NCBI RefSeq assembly: GCF_011777505.1
Contig: NZ_JAATJT010000001.1
Location: 1,575,666-1,639,665, forward strand
From: Gaetbulibacter sp. S0825
GTDB lineage: Bacteria; Bacteroidota; Bacteroidia; Flavobacteriales; Flavobacteriaceae
Reading direction: 5' to 3'
Length of the DNA stretch: 64,000 nt
In this document: piece by piece, positions 17,871-27,450 of the stretch
How positions within the stretch are numbered: the first letter of the stretch is position 1
How the letters are laid out: each line of letters begins with the position of its first letter
Program-made: the position numbers and the translations under genes
Notes under the pieces: generated by a model
The model's input: only the letters and a program-made list of their open reading frames with translations
Told to the model about the DNA's origin: nothing
Databases searched by the model: none

Positions 17871-19814
17871 ATGAAAACATACATAGTATCAGCGTGTGTT
17901 GTTTTATTTTTTTCATTTTTTGGTAATGCACAATCAAGCAATAACGATGTTTTGTTTACAGTTAATAATGAACCAGTTTTAGCTTCTGAGTTTCTAAGAG
18001 TTTATAATAAAAATTTAAATTTGGTTCAAGATGAATCTCAAAAAGATGTTGACCAATATCTGTCATTATTTGTTAATTATAAATTAAAGCTTGCCGAAGC
18101 CAAAGCACTCAACTTTCATAAAAAACCTGCATATGTGCGAGAATTAGATGGCTACAAAAAGCAATTAGCAAAAAATTACATGGTTGATAGTGAAGTAACA
18201 GATGTACTAGTAAAAGAGGCTTACGATCGAGTTTTGTATGATATAAATGCCAAGCATATTTTAATCATGTTAGACCCATCAAGAAATGATACACTAGAAG
18301 TTTATAATAGATTGCTAAACCTTAGAGAACGTTTTAAGAATGAAGATTATAATGATTTAAAAAAAGAGCTACATAATGGTAATACTATTTTAGTTGAAGA
18401 TTTAGGTTATTTTTCAGCATTTAAAATGGTGTACGATTTTGAAACCGAAGCCTATAAAACAAAAATTGGAGACGTATCCATGCCCTTTAGAACACAATTT
18501 GGATATCATATAGTAAAAGTATTTGATAAACGTAAATCTAGAGGAGAAATCACAGCTGGGCACATAATGATTTCTAAAAATCAAAAAGATACTACTGAAG
18601 ATCCAGAAATCAGAATAAAAGAGATTTATAAGCTTATTGAGCAAGGACAAGAGTTTGAATCACTAGCAAAACAGTTTTCTCAAGATAAGAGTTCATCTAG
18701 TAAAGGTGGGAAATTAGCGCCTTTTACAGGTGGACAATTAAGTTCTGTTGTTTTTGAAAACAAGGCTTTTAATTTACAGGAAGATGGAGCGATCTCTAAA
18801 CCTTTTGAGTCGGAATATGGATGGCATATTGTTAAACGTTTTAGTATTAAGCCTATTGGTAGTTTTGAGGATATGCAATACGAACTCGAAAATAAAGTAA
18901 GTAGAGATTCGCGCTCAAAACTTATAAATACTTCAATGCAAAATAAGTTACGAAAGCAATACAATGTAAGTAATACAAACCCATCTAGAGAGTACTTTGT
19001 TTCTATTTTAAATGATGACTTTTATGACAGAAAGTGGCAAATACCAAAGGGTTTCGATAAAGCAAAAACCATCTTAACTATTGGAGGTAAAAGATGGAAT
19101 AACAAAGATTTTGCTAGTATTTTGCGGTCTCAGCAAAAAGGAAATACAAAAGGAAAATCTTTTGAAAGCATAATTGACGAAGCTTTTGAAGCTTTTGCAA
19201 ATAAGTGTGTGTTGATGTATCATGAAGAAAATCTTGAAAACGTAAACCAAGAGTTTGCTCAAATTTTAAATGAATACAGAGAAGGGTTGTTGTTATTTGA
19301 CTTAATGGAGACAAAAATTTGGAACGCAACAAAAAACGATACTTTAGGTATTGAATCTTATTACAATAAAAACAAACAAAACTATAAGTGGAACACTCGA
19401 GTGGAGGCTATAGTTGGAACAGCATCTCAAGAAGACGACATTAAAGAGGTGGTAAATATGCTTAAAAAAGGAGAGGAAGTAGACAGTATTAAAGAAAAGC
19501 TTAATACAAATGGTAAACAAAAAGTAATATTTACATCTGGGACAATGGATGCGGACCATCAAGCATTACCTAATAATTTTGAATTTAAAGAAGGGATTTC
19601 AAAAGTTTATTCTCAAAATAATGTATATTATGTTGTAAAGGTCACTAAATTAATACCTGAATCTTTTAGAACTCTAGATGAAGCTAGAGGCATGGTTATA
19701 AACGATTACCAACAAGAAGTTGAGCAAAATTGGATTAATAACTTAAAAAGCAAGTATGAGGTCACTATTAATAAGGACGTTTTAAGGAAAGTCAAAACAC
19801 AAATTCATAACTAA
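17871..19814 (+). CDS. Periplasmic parvulin-type peptidyl-prolyl isomerase (SurA/PpiC-like)
   Basis: 647 aa from the ATG at 17871 (signal MKTYIVSACVVLFFSFFGNAQ). An in-frame upstream start at 17814 would add 19 residues and spoil the signal peptide. It has an N-terminal SurA-like helical region, then two parvulin domains (about AKHILIM to GYHIVKVFDK, and AGHIMISKN to GWHIVKRF), and a long C-terminal extension. It helps fold or escort outer-membrane proteins. First of three consecutive SurA-like genes; the next starts immediately after its stop. Confidence 0.9.
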   Translation: MKTYIVSACVVLFFSFFGNAQSSNNDVLFTVNNEPVLASEFLRVYNKNLNLVQDESQKDVDQYLSLFVNYKLKLAEAKALNFHKKPAYVRELDGYKKQLAKNYMVDSEVTDVLVKEAYDRVLYDINAKHILIMLDPSRNDTLEVYNRLLNLRERFKNEDYNDLKKELHNGNTILVEDLGYFSAFKMVYDFETEAYKTKIGDVSMPFRTQFGYHIVKVFDKRKSRGEITAGHIMISKNQKDTTEDPEIRIKEIYKLIEQGQEFESLAKQFSQDKSSSSKGGKLAPFTGGQLSSVVFENKAFNLQEDGAISKPFESEYGWHIVKRFSIKPIGSFEDMQYELENKVSRDSRSKLINTSMQNKLRKQYNVSNTNPSREYFVSILNDDFYDRKWQIPKGFDKAKTILTIGGKRWNNKDFASILRSQQKGNTKGKSFESIIDEAFEAFANKCVLMYHEENLENVNQEFAQILNEYREGLLLFDLMETKIWNATKNDTLGIESYYNKNKQNYKWNTRVEAIVGTASQEDDIKEVVNMLKKGEEVDSIKEKLNTNGKQKVIFTSGTMDADHQALPNNFEFKEGISKVYSQNNVYYVVKVTKLIPESFRTLDEARGMVINDYQQEVEQNWINNLKSKYEVTINKDVLRKVKTQIHN

Positions 19815-20672
19815 TTGACTATTAGAAATCTAATATTGGCGTTTTTATTTGCAGTAATTATTGTCTCATGCGATTTTTTTAGAAAATCTAATGATGAAGA
19901 TGTAGTCGCTAGGGTCAATGATACATATTTATATAAAAGCGAAATAGAAAACCTTATATCCGAAACTACATCAAAAGAAGACAGTGCCTTACGAGTTAAC
20001 AATTATATTAATCATTGGGCTACGCAACAGTTATTAATGGATGGTGCACGTTTAAACTTATCTCAAGAAAAGCAAGAAGAGTTTAATCAATTGGTAGAGC
20101 AGTATAAAAACGATTTGTTTATTAAAGCCTATTTAGAAGCTTTAGTAAAGCGAAGTATTGACACTACTGTTACCGAGCAAGAAGCTCAAGATGTTTACGA
20201 AAGAAATCAAGAAACATTTAAGCTAAATGAGGAACTCATTAAGTTTAGATATATAAATGTAAATGAAAATATTGCAAACCTAGATGATATTGAAAAACAG
20301 TTTAAGCGATTTAATGATGAAGACAAAAAAGTGTTGGACTCCATAGCTATTCAGTTTAAATCCTATTCATTAAACGATTCTATTTGGATTAGGGCAAATC
20401 AAGCACTATTAAAAATTCCTGTTTTAAATCCAGAAAATAAAAAAGAACTGTTAAAAAAATCTAATTTTATACAACTCAAAGACTCATTAGGTTTATATTT
20501 GATGCATACAAATGATGTGCTATTGCGTAATGAAAATGCACCCATTGAATTTGTAATGCCAACTATTAAACAAATCGTTATAAACAAGCGAAAGTTGGAG
20601 TTTATTAAAGAACTAGAAAAAGACATCACAAAAGATGCTATTAAAAACAAACAATTTGAAATTTTTAACTAA
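19815..20672 (+). CDS. SurA-N-like periplasmic chaperone lipoprotein without a parvulin domain
   Basis: 285 aa from a TTG codon directly after the TAA of the preceding gene; no in-frame ATG lies before the signal sequence. MTIRNLILAFLFAVIIVSC is a lipoprotein signal with Cys19. The rest (VARVNDTYLYKSEIENL, NHWATQQLLMDGARLNLSQ) resembles the helical peptide-binding part of SurA-like proteins, but no complete parvulin domain is visible. It sits between two parvulin proteins and probably acts with them in outer-membrane protein biogenesis. Confidence 0.82.
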   Translation: MTIRNLILAFLFAVIIVSCDFFRKSNDEDVVARVNDTYLYKSEIENLISETTSKEDSALRVNNYINHWATQQLLMDGARLNLSQEKQEEFNQLVEQYKNDLFIKAYLEALVKRSIDTTVTEQEAQDVYERNQETFKLNEELIKFRYINVNENIANLDDIEKQFKRFNDEDKKVLDSIAIQFKSYSLNDSIWIRANQALLKIPVLNPENKKELLKKSNFIQLKDSLGLYLMHTNDVLLRNENAPIEFVMPTIKQIVINKRKLEFIKELEKDITKDAIKNKQFEIFN

Positions 20673-20673
20673 A

Positions 20674-22086
20674 GTGAAATATTTTGTACTAAGCATGTTA
20701 ATGCTAACGTCATTTACAACAATGGCACAAGAAATTATTGAAGATAAGAAGGAGGAGAAAAAAGTTAAAAAAAAGATAGACACCTCACAACGTATTAAAT
20801 TAGACGGTGTTGCTGCTGTAATTGGTGACTATGTCGTATTGGATTCCGATATTGATAAACGTATCGATCAAGCTAGAGCAGCTGGTCAATCTTTGGAAGG
20901 ACAAACAAGATGCGAAATTTTTGGTTCCTTATTAGAGGAAAAATTATACATGCACCATTCCATTCAAGACAGTATTGTAATTAATGATGCTGAAATTAGT
21001 GCAAATGTAGATCAGCAAATCAATGTGTTGTCTCAGCAAATTGGTGGTCTTGATAAATTGGTCTCTTATTATAAAATGGATACCGAACAAGAGTTGAGGG
21101 ACGAAATGTATACGCTTAACAGAGGCCAAAGAATGGTTCAGTTAATGCAGCAAAAAATCATTGATGAACTTGAAGTAACACCAGAGGAAGTTAGACAGTT
21201 TTACAATAGAGAGTTAAAAGAAGACCCTCCACAATTTGGTACCGAATTGAGATTAGCGCAAATAGTTGTAATTCCAGAAACCAGTGCTGAAGAAGAGCAA
21301 AAAGTTATTGATAGACTAAACGAATTTAGAACAGATGTTTTAGAAAGCGGAGCAAGCTTCACGACAAAAGCGGTTCTATATTCAGAAGACTCTGGGTCTA
21401 AAAGTTCTGGTGGAAAGTATACTCTAAATAGAAAACGTCCTTTGATGGTTAAAGAATTTAGAGAGGTAGCTTTTTCACTTGAAGAGGGCGAAATTTCTAA
21501 GCCATTTAAAACAAATTATGGTTATCATATCATTCAATTAGAAAAAATTAGAGGCCAAGAATATGATGTGAGACATATTTTACTAAAACCTAAACTCACA
21601 AATGCAGACATAGCAAAAGCAAAAGAAGAAATTGAAAATGTTAGGCAAAAAATTATTGCTGGTGAAGTTTCATTTGCAGATGCTGCATTAGAAGTTAGTG
21701 ATGAGGAAGAAACCAAGTTTGAAGGAGGGCAATTAATTAATCCTGAAACTAGAGATTATGTGTTCCCCTTAACAAAAATAGACCCTGATCTTTATGTACA
21801 AGTTCAAGATTTAAAAAATGGCGAAGTAAGTCCGGTTTATAATGAGAGCGACATGTATAATGAGGTGAAGTTTAAAATTTTAACTGTTACTGATCGTATT
21901 AACGAACATAAAGCAGATTTTGCAAAAGATTACCTAAAAATTAAAGAGTTAGCCTTATACAATAAACAGTTAGAGGTAATAGGAAAATGGCAAAAAGAAA
22001 AAATCATGGAAACGTACATAAAAATAAATGGTGAGCATCGTGAATGTGATTTTAAGGCAAATTGGTTAAAAAAAGAAGAAAGATAA
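20674..22086 (+). CDS. Periplasmic parvulin-type peptidyl-prolyl isomerase (SurA-like)
   Basis: Exported chaperone with an N-terminal SurA-like domain (KLDGVAAVIGDYVVLDSDIDKR) and two parvulin domains (RLAQIVVIPET to GYHIIQLEKI; DVRHILLKPK to about KFKILTVTDR). I chose the GTG at 20674, one base after the preceding stop, because it gives a compact signal peptide (KYFVLSMLMLTSFTTMAQ). An ATG at 20635 overlaps the upstream gene and adds 13 residues. Third of the SurA-like trio; moxR follows 3 nt later. Confidence 0.9.
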   Translation: MKYFVLSMLMLTSFTTMAQEIIEDKKEEKKVKKKIDTSQRIKLDGVAAVIGDYVVLDSDIDKRIDQARAAGQSLEGQTRCEIFGSLLEEKLYMHHSIQDSIVINDAEISANVDQQINVLSQQIGGLDKLVSYYKMDTEQELRDEMYTLNRGQRMVQLMQQKIIDELEVTPEEVRQFYNRELKEDPPQFGTELRLAQIVVIPETSAEEEQKVIDRLNEFRTDVLESGASFTTKAVLYSEDSGSKSSGGKYTLNRKRPLMVKEFREVAFSLEEGEISKPFKTNYGYHIIQLEKIRGQEYDVRHILLKPKLTNADIAKAKEEIENVRQKIIAGEVSFADAALEVSDEEETKFEGGQLINPETRDYVFPLTKIDPDLYVQVQDLKNGEVSPVYNESDMYNEVKFKILTVTDRINEHKADFAKDYLKIKELALYNKQLEVIGKWQKEKIMETYIKINGEHRECDFKANWLKKEER

Positions 22087-22089
22087 TTT

Positions 22090-23043
22090 ATGTCTGATGT
22101 TGCTGCTATCGAACAACTTGTAGTGAGATACAAGGATTTAAAAAAAGAAATTGCCAAAGTAATTGTTGGTCAAGAAGAAGTTGTAAATCAAATTCTTATT
22201 TCGGTGTTTTCAGGAGGTCACTCATTGTTAATAGGTGTTCCTGGTTTAGCCAAAACTTTAATGGTTAATACCATTGCGCAAGCTTTAGGACTCGATTTTA
22301 AACGTATTCAATTCACACCAGATTTAATGCCAAGTGATATCCTTGGTAGTGAGATTCTAGATGAAGATCGTCATTTTAAATTTATTAAAGGACCAATCTT
22401 TGCTAACATTATTTTAGCAGATGAAATTAACCGAACACCTCCAAAAACACAAGCGGCACTTTTAGAAGCAATGCAAGAGCGCGCAGTAACTGTTGCAGGC
22501 CACCATTACAAATTAGATTTGCCATATTTTGTATTGGCAACCCAAAACCCAATTGAGCAAGAAGGAACATACCCTTTACCAGAAGCACAATTAGACCGTT
22601 TTATGTTTGCTATTAATTTAAAATATCCAACGTTTGAGGAAGAAGTACAAGTTGTAAAAACAACAACATCAGATGAAACTGCTACGGTAAATCCACTTTT
22701 TTCTGCTCAAGAAATCATTGATTTTCAACACGTTTTACGCCGCATTCCAGTAGCTGATAACGTAATTGAGTATGCAGTGAAAATGGTTGGTAAAACAAGA
22801 CCAGATAGCGATTCTGCATCCGATTTGGTAAAGCAGTATATAGATTGGGGAGCAGGACCAAGAGCTTCTCAAAATTTAATTCTAGCAGCAAAAACGCATG
22901 CAGCAATTAATGGTAAATTTTCTCCAGATATTGAAAATGTTCAAGCTGTAGCGTACAGTATTCTTCGTCACAGAATAATAAAAAATTACAAAGCTGAAGC
23001 TGAAGGTATTTCCGAAGAACAAATTATTAAAAGCCTGTTTTAG
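22090..23043 (+). CDS. MoxR-family AAA+ ATPase
   Basis: 317 aa cytoplasmic AAA+ protein. Walker A is GVPGLAKTL and Walker B is IILADEINRTPPKTQAALLEAM, followed by sensor segments ATQNPIEQEGTYPLPEAQLDRFMF and the C-terminal lid domain (GPRASQNLILAAKTHA). MoxR proteins usually act with VWA-domain proteins in maturing complexes. None is present here, since the operon ends in a terminator straight after the gene. Upstream it is coupled to the SurA-like genes. Confidence 0.92.
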   Translation: MSDVAAIEQLVVRYKDLKKEIAKVIVGQEEVVNQILISVFSGGHSLLIGVPGLAKTLMVNTIAQALGLDFKRIQFTPDLMPSDILGSEILDEDRHFKFIKGPIFANIILADEINRTPPKTQAALLEAMQERAVTVAGHHYKLDLPYFVLATQNPIEQEGTYPLPEAQLDRFMFAINLKYPTFEEEVQVVKTTTSDETATVNPLFSAQEIIDFQHVLRRIPVADNVIEYAVKMVGKTRPDSDSASDLVKQYIDWGAGPRASQNLILAAKTHAAINGKFSPDIENVQAVAYSILRHRIIKNYKAEAEGISEEQIIKSLF

Positions 23044-23055
23044 CAGGTTTTTTTC
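23031..23055 (+). terminator. Terminator after moxR
   Basis: AAGCCTG / CAGGTTT stem with a short loop followed by a T-rich run. The hairpin overlaps the last codons of moxR. Confidence 0.65.
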
Positions 23056-23210
23056 TTTTCTAGAAGCTTTTACTATTGTTAATTTATTATTTTTTCAACA
23101 TCAAAATTATTGATTTGATAAAATATCAATTAAAAAAGGCTATTTCATTGAATTATATTTAGTTTTTGTTCAATTTTGTTGTATATATATTAAAATATAT
23201 TAATATTTTG

Positions 23211-23218
23211 TATTTTTG
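23211..23218 (+). promoter_or_regulatory. -7 box for aconitase, within a 215-bp AT-rich gap
   Basis: TATTTTTG matches TAnnTTTG, 40 nt before the aconitase ATG. The gap 23056-23258 is very AT-rich; apart from this box I see no gene in it. Confidence 0.45.
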
Positions 23219-23258
23219 CATGACAGTAAAATAGTATAAGAATTTAAAATTAAAGTAT

Positions 23259-25529
23259 ATGGCATTCGATATAGACATGATAAAAAAAGTGTATAGTCAA
23301 ATGGCTGAACGTGTTGAAGCAGCACGTAAAGTTGTAGGTAAACCACTAACACTTTCTGAGAAAATTTTGTATAGTCATTTATGGGATGGAAATCCTACAA
23401 AGGCTTTTGCTAGAGGTAAAGATTATGTCGATTTTGCTCCAGATAGAATTGCATTGCAAGACGCAACTGCACAAATGGCATTATTGCAGTTTATGCAAGC
23501 AGGTAAAAAGAAAGTTGCTGTTCCAACAACAACACACTGTGACCATTTAATTCAAGCAAAAAATGGTGCAAGTATGGACTTACAGAGTGCTTTAAACACA
23601 AGTAATGAAGTATTTAATTTTTTAGAATCTGTATCAAATAAATATGGCTTAGGCTTTTGGAAACCTGGTGCTGGAATTATTCACCAAGTAGTTTTAGAAA
23701 ATTACGCATTCCCTGGAGGAATGATGATTGGTACCGATTCGCATACAGTAAATGCAGGAGGATTGGGTATGGTAGCTATAGGTGTTGGAGGAGCTGATGC
23801 AGTAGATGTAATGGCAGGTATGGCTTGGGAGTTGAAATTCCCTAAATTAATAGGTGTAAGGTTAACAGGAAAACTATCAGGTTGGACAGCACCTAAAGAT
23901 GTAATTTTAAGGGTTGCAGACATACTAACAGTAAAAGGAGGTACAGGAGCTATTGTAGAATATTTTGGCCCTGGAGCAACCTCTATGTCATGTACAGGAA
24001 AAGGAACCATTTGTAATATGGGAGCCGAAATAGGTGCAACGACATCAACTTTTGGTTATGACGACTCTATGGAGCGTTATTTACGTGCTACAGATAGAGC
24101 AGATGTTGCAGATGCAGCTAATAAGGTGAAAGATTATTTAACAGGAGATGCTGAAGTATATGCAAATCCAGAGCAATATTTTGATCAGGTTATTGATATT
24201 AATTTATCTGAGTTAGGACCATTATTAAATGGCCCTTTTACACCAGATTTATCGACTCCTGTTGGTAAAGAAATGACTGAAAAAGCAAAAGCCAACGATT
24301 GGCCAATGAAGGTTGAATGGGGACTAATTGGTTCTTGTACCAATTCGTCTTACGAAGATTTATCTCGTGCTTCATCGATAGCGCAGCAGGCTTTGGATAA
24401 GGGCTTAAAAACAAAAGCTGAATTTGGTATAAACCCAGGTTCTGAGCAAGTTCGTTATACAGCTGATCGTGATGGGATTCTTGAAGTATTTGAAAAACTA
24501 GATGCTAAAATTTTCACCAATGCTTGTGGACCATGTATTGGTCAATGGGCTAGATATGAAGATCCAAAAAATGCACCAAAAAATAGTATAGTACATTCTT
24601 TTAATAGAAACTTTGCTAAACGTGCAGATGGAAATCCAAATACACATGCATTTGTTGCTTCACCTGAATTAACGGCTGCAATTGCTATTGCTGGGCGATT
24701 AGACTTTAACCCATTAACAGATAAGTTGATAAATGAAGACGGTCAAGAAGTTATGTTAGATGAGCCAACTGGATGGGAGTTACCTCCTAAAGGTTTCGCA
24801 GTTGATGATAATGGCTATTTAGAACCAAAAGAAGACGGTAGTGGTGTTGAAGTAAAAGTGGCATCTGATTCTGAGAGATTACAACTATTAGAACCTTTTA
24901 CTCCTATAGGAGATTCAATAACTGGAGCTAAACTCTTAATAAAAGCTTTTGGTAAATGTACTACAGACCATATTAGTATGGCTGGACCTTGGTTACGTTT
25001 TAGAGGGCATTTAGATAACATTGCAAACAATACATTAATTGGAGCTGTGAATGCTTTTGGAAAGAAAACAAACTTTGTTAAAAATCAATTAACAGGTGAA
25101 TTTGGAGGTGTTCCAGATACTGCAAGAGCTTATAAAACTGCTGGAGTTAAATCTATTGTAGTTGGGGATCATAATTACGGTGAAGGATCGTCTCGTGAAC
25201 ATGCTGCTATGCAACCACGTCACTTAGGTGTTGCTGCTGTAATTGTAAAATCTTTTGCTAGAATCCATGAAACTAATCTTAAAAAACAAGGTATGTTAGG
25301 ATTGACATTTGATAATGAAAGCGATTATGATTTAATACAAGAAGATGATACTTTTAACTTCTTAGATTTAAACGAATTTGCACCAGGAAAACAGTTAACA
25401 ATTGAATTAGCACATGCTGATGGTACTAAAGATACTATTAAAGTAAATCATACTTATAATCAATCTCAAATAGATTGGTTTAATGAAGGATCTGCTTTAA
25501 ATTTAATAAAAAAGGAAAATGCTGCTTAA
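23259..25529 (+). CDS. Aconitate hydratase
   Basis: Isomerises citrate to isocitrate in the TCA cycle with a [4Fe-4S] cluster. The 756-aa protein is of the mitochondrial-type aconitase family. Cluster ligands appear in [11 protein letters not shown] and in the CxxC of [10 protein letters not shown]. Substrate and fold motifs include [46 protein letters not shown] and [15 protein letters not shown]. Monocistronic with its own promoter and a strong terminator. Confidence 0.96.
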   Translation: MAFDIDMIKKVYSQMAERVEAARKVVGKPLTLSEKILYSHLWDGNPTKAFARGKDYVDFAPDRIALQDATAQMALLQFMQAGKKKVAVPTTTHCDHLIQAKNGASMDLQSALNTSNEVFNFLESVSNKYGLGFWKPGAGIIHQVVLENYAFPGGMMIGTDSHTVNAGGLGMVAIGVGGADAVDVMAGMAWELKFPKLIGVRLTGKLSGWTAPKDVILRVADILTVKGGTGAIVEYFGPGATSMSCTGKGTICNMGAEIGATTSTFGYDDSMERYLRATDRADVADAANKVKDYLTGDAEVYANPEQYFDQVIDINLSELGPLLNGPFTPDLSTPVGKEMTEKAKANDWPMKVEWGLIGSCTNSSYEDLSRASSIAQQALDKGLKTKAEFGINPGSEQVRYTADRDGILEVFEKLDAKIFTNACGPCIGQWARYEDPKNAPKNSIVHSFNRNFAKRADGNPNTHAFVASPELTAAIAIAGRLDFNPLTDKLINEDGQEVMLDEPTGWELPPKGFAVDDNGYLEPKEDGSGVEVKVASDSERLQLLEPFTPIGDSITGAKLLIKAFGKCTTDHISMAGPWLRFRGHLDNIANNTLIGAVNAFGKKTNFVKNQLTGEFGGVPDTARAYKTAGVKSIVVGDHNYGEGSSREHAAMQPRHLGVAAVIVKSFARIHETNLKKQGMLGLTFDNESDYDLIQEDDTFNFLDLNEFAPGKQLTIELAHADGTKDTIKVNHTYNQSQIDWFNEGSALNLIKKENAA

Positions 25530-25554
25530 TGATTTGTAGTATATGTTATAAGTG

Positions 25555-25581
25555 AGCCTTTGAGAAATCAAAGGCTTTTTT
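25555..25581 (+). terminator. Terminator after aconitase
   Basis: Perfect 9-bp stem AGCCTTTGA / TCAAAGGCT with a GAAA loop, followed by T6. Confidence 0.88.
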
Positions 25582-25651
25582 ATTGAATATATGTAAGGAT
25601 TTTGAATCTAAAACGACTGCGTTAGAATATAATTTAAAACTCCCAAATAGT

Positions 25652-26323
25652 ATGCAGTCAATGTGGTTTTTTGATGATGTTAACCTTTTTAAGGTTTTAT
25701 GTCCTCATAAGTTTAAAGCTTATAAGAAAGATCATGATTTTGATGCTTATAAGAAAAAAGACTATATATACTTTGAAGAAGACTCTGCAAACAAAGTATA
25801 TCTAATTGAAAAAGGAAAAGTAAAGATTGGGTACTATAATGAAAATGGTGATGAAATTGTAAAAGCTATTTTATCTAGAGGAGAACTATTTGGAGAAAAA
25901 GCTATTCTTGGTGATAATAAACGTGATGAGTTTGCACAATCAATAGATAATACGACATCAATTTGCCCTATTGGAGTAGCAACTATGCATGAACTAATGA
26001 GAGATAACCAAACCTTTAGTTTTAAGGTTTACAAATTTATTGGTTTTAAGTTCAAAAAATTAGAACGTAGATTACAATTACTCTTATTTAAAGACACCAA
26101 AACACGATTAGTAGAATTTTTGGATGAACTTTGCGCAGATTTTGGTTACGACTGCCCAAAAACAGGTGATCATGTTATAAAACATCCTTATACACAAAAA
26201 GATATTGCTTCATTAATAGGTACTTCTAGACCGACTCTTAATATTCTTCTTAATGAACTTAAAGAAGAAAATTATATTAATTTTAATAGAAAAGAGATAA
26301 GAATTCTAAAAAAAATAGCTTAG
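25652..26323 (+). CDS. Crp/Fnr-family transcriptional regulator
   Basis: 223 aa from the ATG at 25652. An in-frame TTG at 25583 lies inside the aconitase terminator T-run and is less likely. An N-terminal cyclic-nucleotide-binding-type barrel (KKDYIYFEEDSANKVYLIEKGKVKIG, SRGELFGEKAILGD) precedes a C-terminal winged HTH (YTQKDIASLIGTSRPTLNILLNEL). The effector cannot be read from sequence; no FNR-like Cys cluster is evident. Target genes unknown. Confidence 0.88.
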   Translation: MQSMWFFDDVNLFKVLCPHKFKAYKKDHDFDAYKKKDYIYFEEDSANKVYLIEKGKVKIGYYNENGDEIVKAILSRGELFGEKAILGDNKRDEFAQSIDNTTSICPIGVATMHELMRDNQTFSFKVYKFIGFKFKKLERRLQLLLFKDTKTRLVEFLDELCADFGYDCPKTGDHVIKHPYTQKDIASLIGTSRPTLNILLNELKEENYINFNRKEIRILKKIA

Positions 26324-26360
26324 TGTTAGATAGCTAACATTTTAAATGTCATCGGCTTTA

Positions 26361-26368
26361 TACTTTTG
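26361..26368 (+). promoter_or_regulatory. -7 box for the repeat lipoprotein
   Basis: TACTTTTG matches TAnnTTTG, 28 nt before the ATG at 26397. Confidence 0.4.
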
Positions 26369-26396
26369 AATTATAATAATTTTAAAAAAATAAGCG

Positions 26397-27269
26397 ATGA
26401 TTAAAAAAATGTTTTTAGCGGTTTTAGCATTAGGAATGTTAGCCACTTCATGTAGTAGCGATGATGATAATGTTTTGTCAACAAGTAATTTAGTATTGAA
26501 CTTAAATGGGCTAGAAGCCTTAGGAGATGATTTTGTTTATGAAGGATGGCTAATCGTAAATGGTAATCCAGTATCAACAGGTACATTTTCCAGTGTTACT
26601 TTTCCACAATCCTTTTCAGTAAACATTGATGATATTAGAAACGCAACCACTTTTGTGTTATCAATAGAGCCTACAGTTGATAGTGACCCAGCACCAGCTG
26701 CCACAAAAATTTTAGCAGGAGATTTTAATGGAAACTCTGCTAGTATTAGTTCAAATGGTATAGTTGGAGATTTTTCAGCTTCAACAGGAAATTACATTTT
26801 AGCAACACCAACAGATGCTGATAATACAAATGAAGAAAGTGGCGTTTGGTTTTTAGACAATTCTAGTGGTTCTGCAGTCGATGGTTTAAACCTCCCAATA
26901 TTACCACAAGGATGGAAGTACGAAGGTTGGGCAGTTATGAATGGTATGCCAATAAGTACAGGAACGTTTACCGATGTTAGTGATTTTGATGAAAACGCTA
27001 CAAGCTCATCATTTAAAGGAACCGCTGGAGATGGACCAGCTTATCCTGGTGAAGACTATTTACAAAATGCACCAGCAGGATTAACTTTCCCAACAGATTT
27101 AAGAGGCGCAACAATTGTAATATCAGTCGAGCCTAGTCCAGATAATAGTTTAGCACCATTTACATTAAAACCATTAGCACATATGGTTCCGGCTGCAGCA
27201 ATGACACATACAACAATTGCTATGGGAACAGGACCAGTTATTTCGCTTACTGGTACAGTAACAAGATAA
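26397..27269 (+). CDS. Lipoprotein with two RskA-C-like extracytoplasmic repeats
   Basis: 290 aa with a lipoprotein signal (MIKKMFLAVLALGMLATSC) and an acidic linker (SSDDDN). It holds two similar units, YEGWLIVNGNPVSTGTF (about 43-59) with VLSIEPTVDSDPAP, and YEGWAVMNGMPISTGTF with VISVEPSPDNSLAP. This YxxW...PVSxGTF...VxxEP pattern resembles the periplasmic C-terminal domain of RskA anti-sigma factors, but there is no transmembrane or sigma-binding part. Function unknown. A strong terminator follows. Confidence 0.7.
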   Translation: MIKKMFLAVLALGMLATSCSSDDDNVLSTSNLVLNLNGLEALGDDFVYEGWLIVNGNPVSTGTFSSVTFPQSFSVNIDDIRNATTFVLSIEPTVDSDPAPAATKILAGDFNGNSASISSNGIVGDFSASTGNYILATPTDADNTNEESGVWFLDNSSGSAVDGLNLPILPQGWKYEGWAVMNGMPISTGTFTDVSDFDENATSSSFKGTAGDGPAYPGEDYLQNAPAGLTFPTDLRGATIVISVEPSPDNSLAPFTLKPLAHMVPAAAMTHTTIAMGTGPVISLTGTVTR

Positions 27270-27303
27270 TTTAGAAGTTATATACTTTATTTTGTTAGAT
27301 TTG

Positions 27304-27337
27304 AAGCATAGTTTCTATATAGAAACTATGCTTTTTT
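27304..27337 (+). terminator. Terminator after the repeat lipoprotein gene
   Basis: Perfect 30-bp palindrome (arm AAGCATAGTTTCTA) followed by T-rich sequence. Confidence 0.85.
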
Positions 27338-27450
27338 ATATATTTAAGATTGATAAGTCTATTTTTGTGTTAGAAACAACTTTCTCATACTTAAATTAAT
27401 CGGTATCAATAAGTTAAAGCTATTAATCCATTAGTACTAAACTAATTACA

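Noticed and set aside
25583..25651. TTG start for the Crp/Fnr regulator
   Set aside because: It lies at the aconitase terminator T-run; the ATG at 25652 gives a normal family length.
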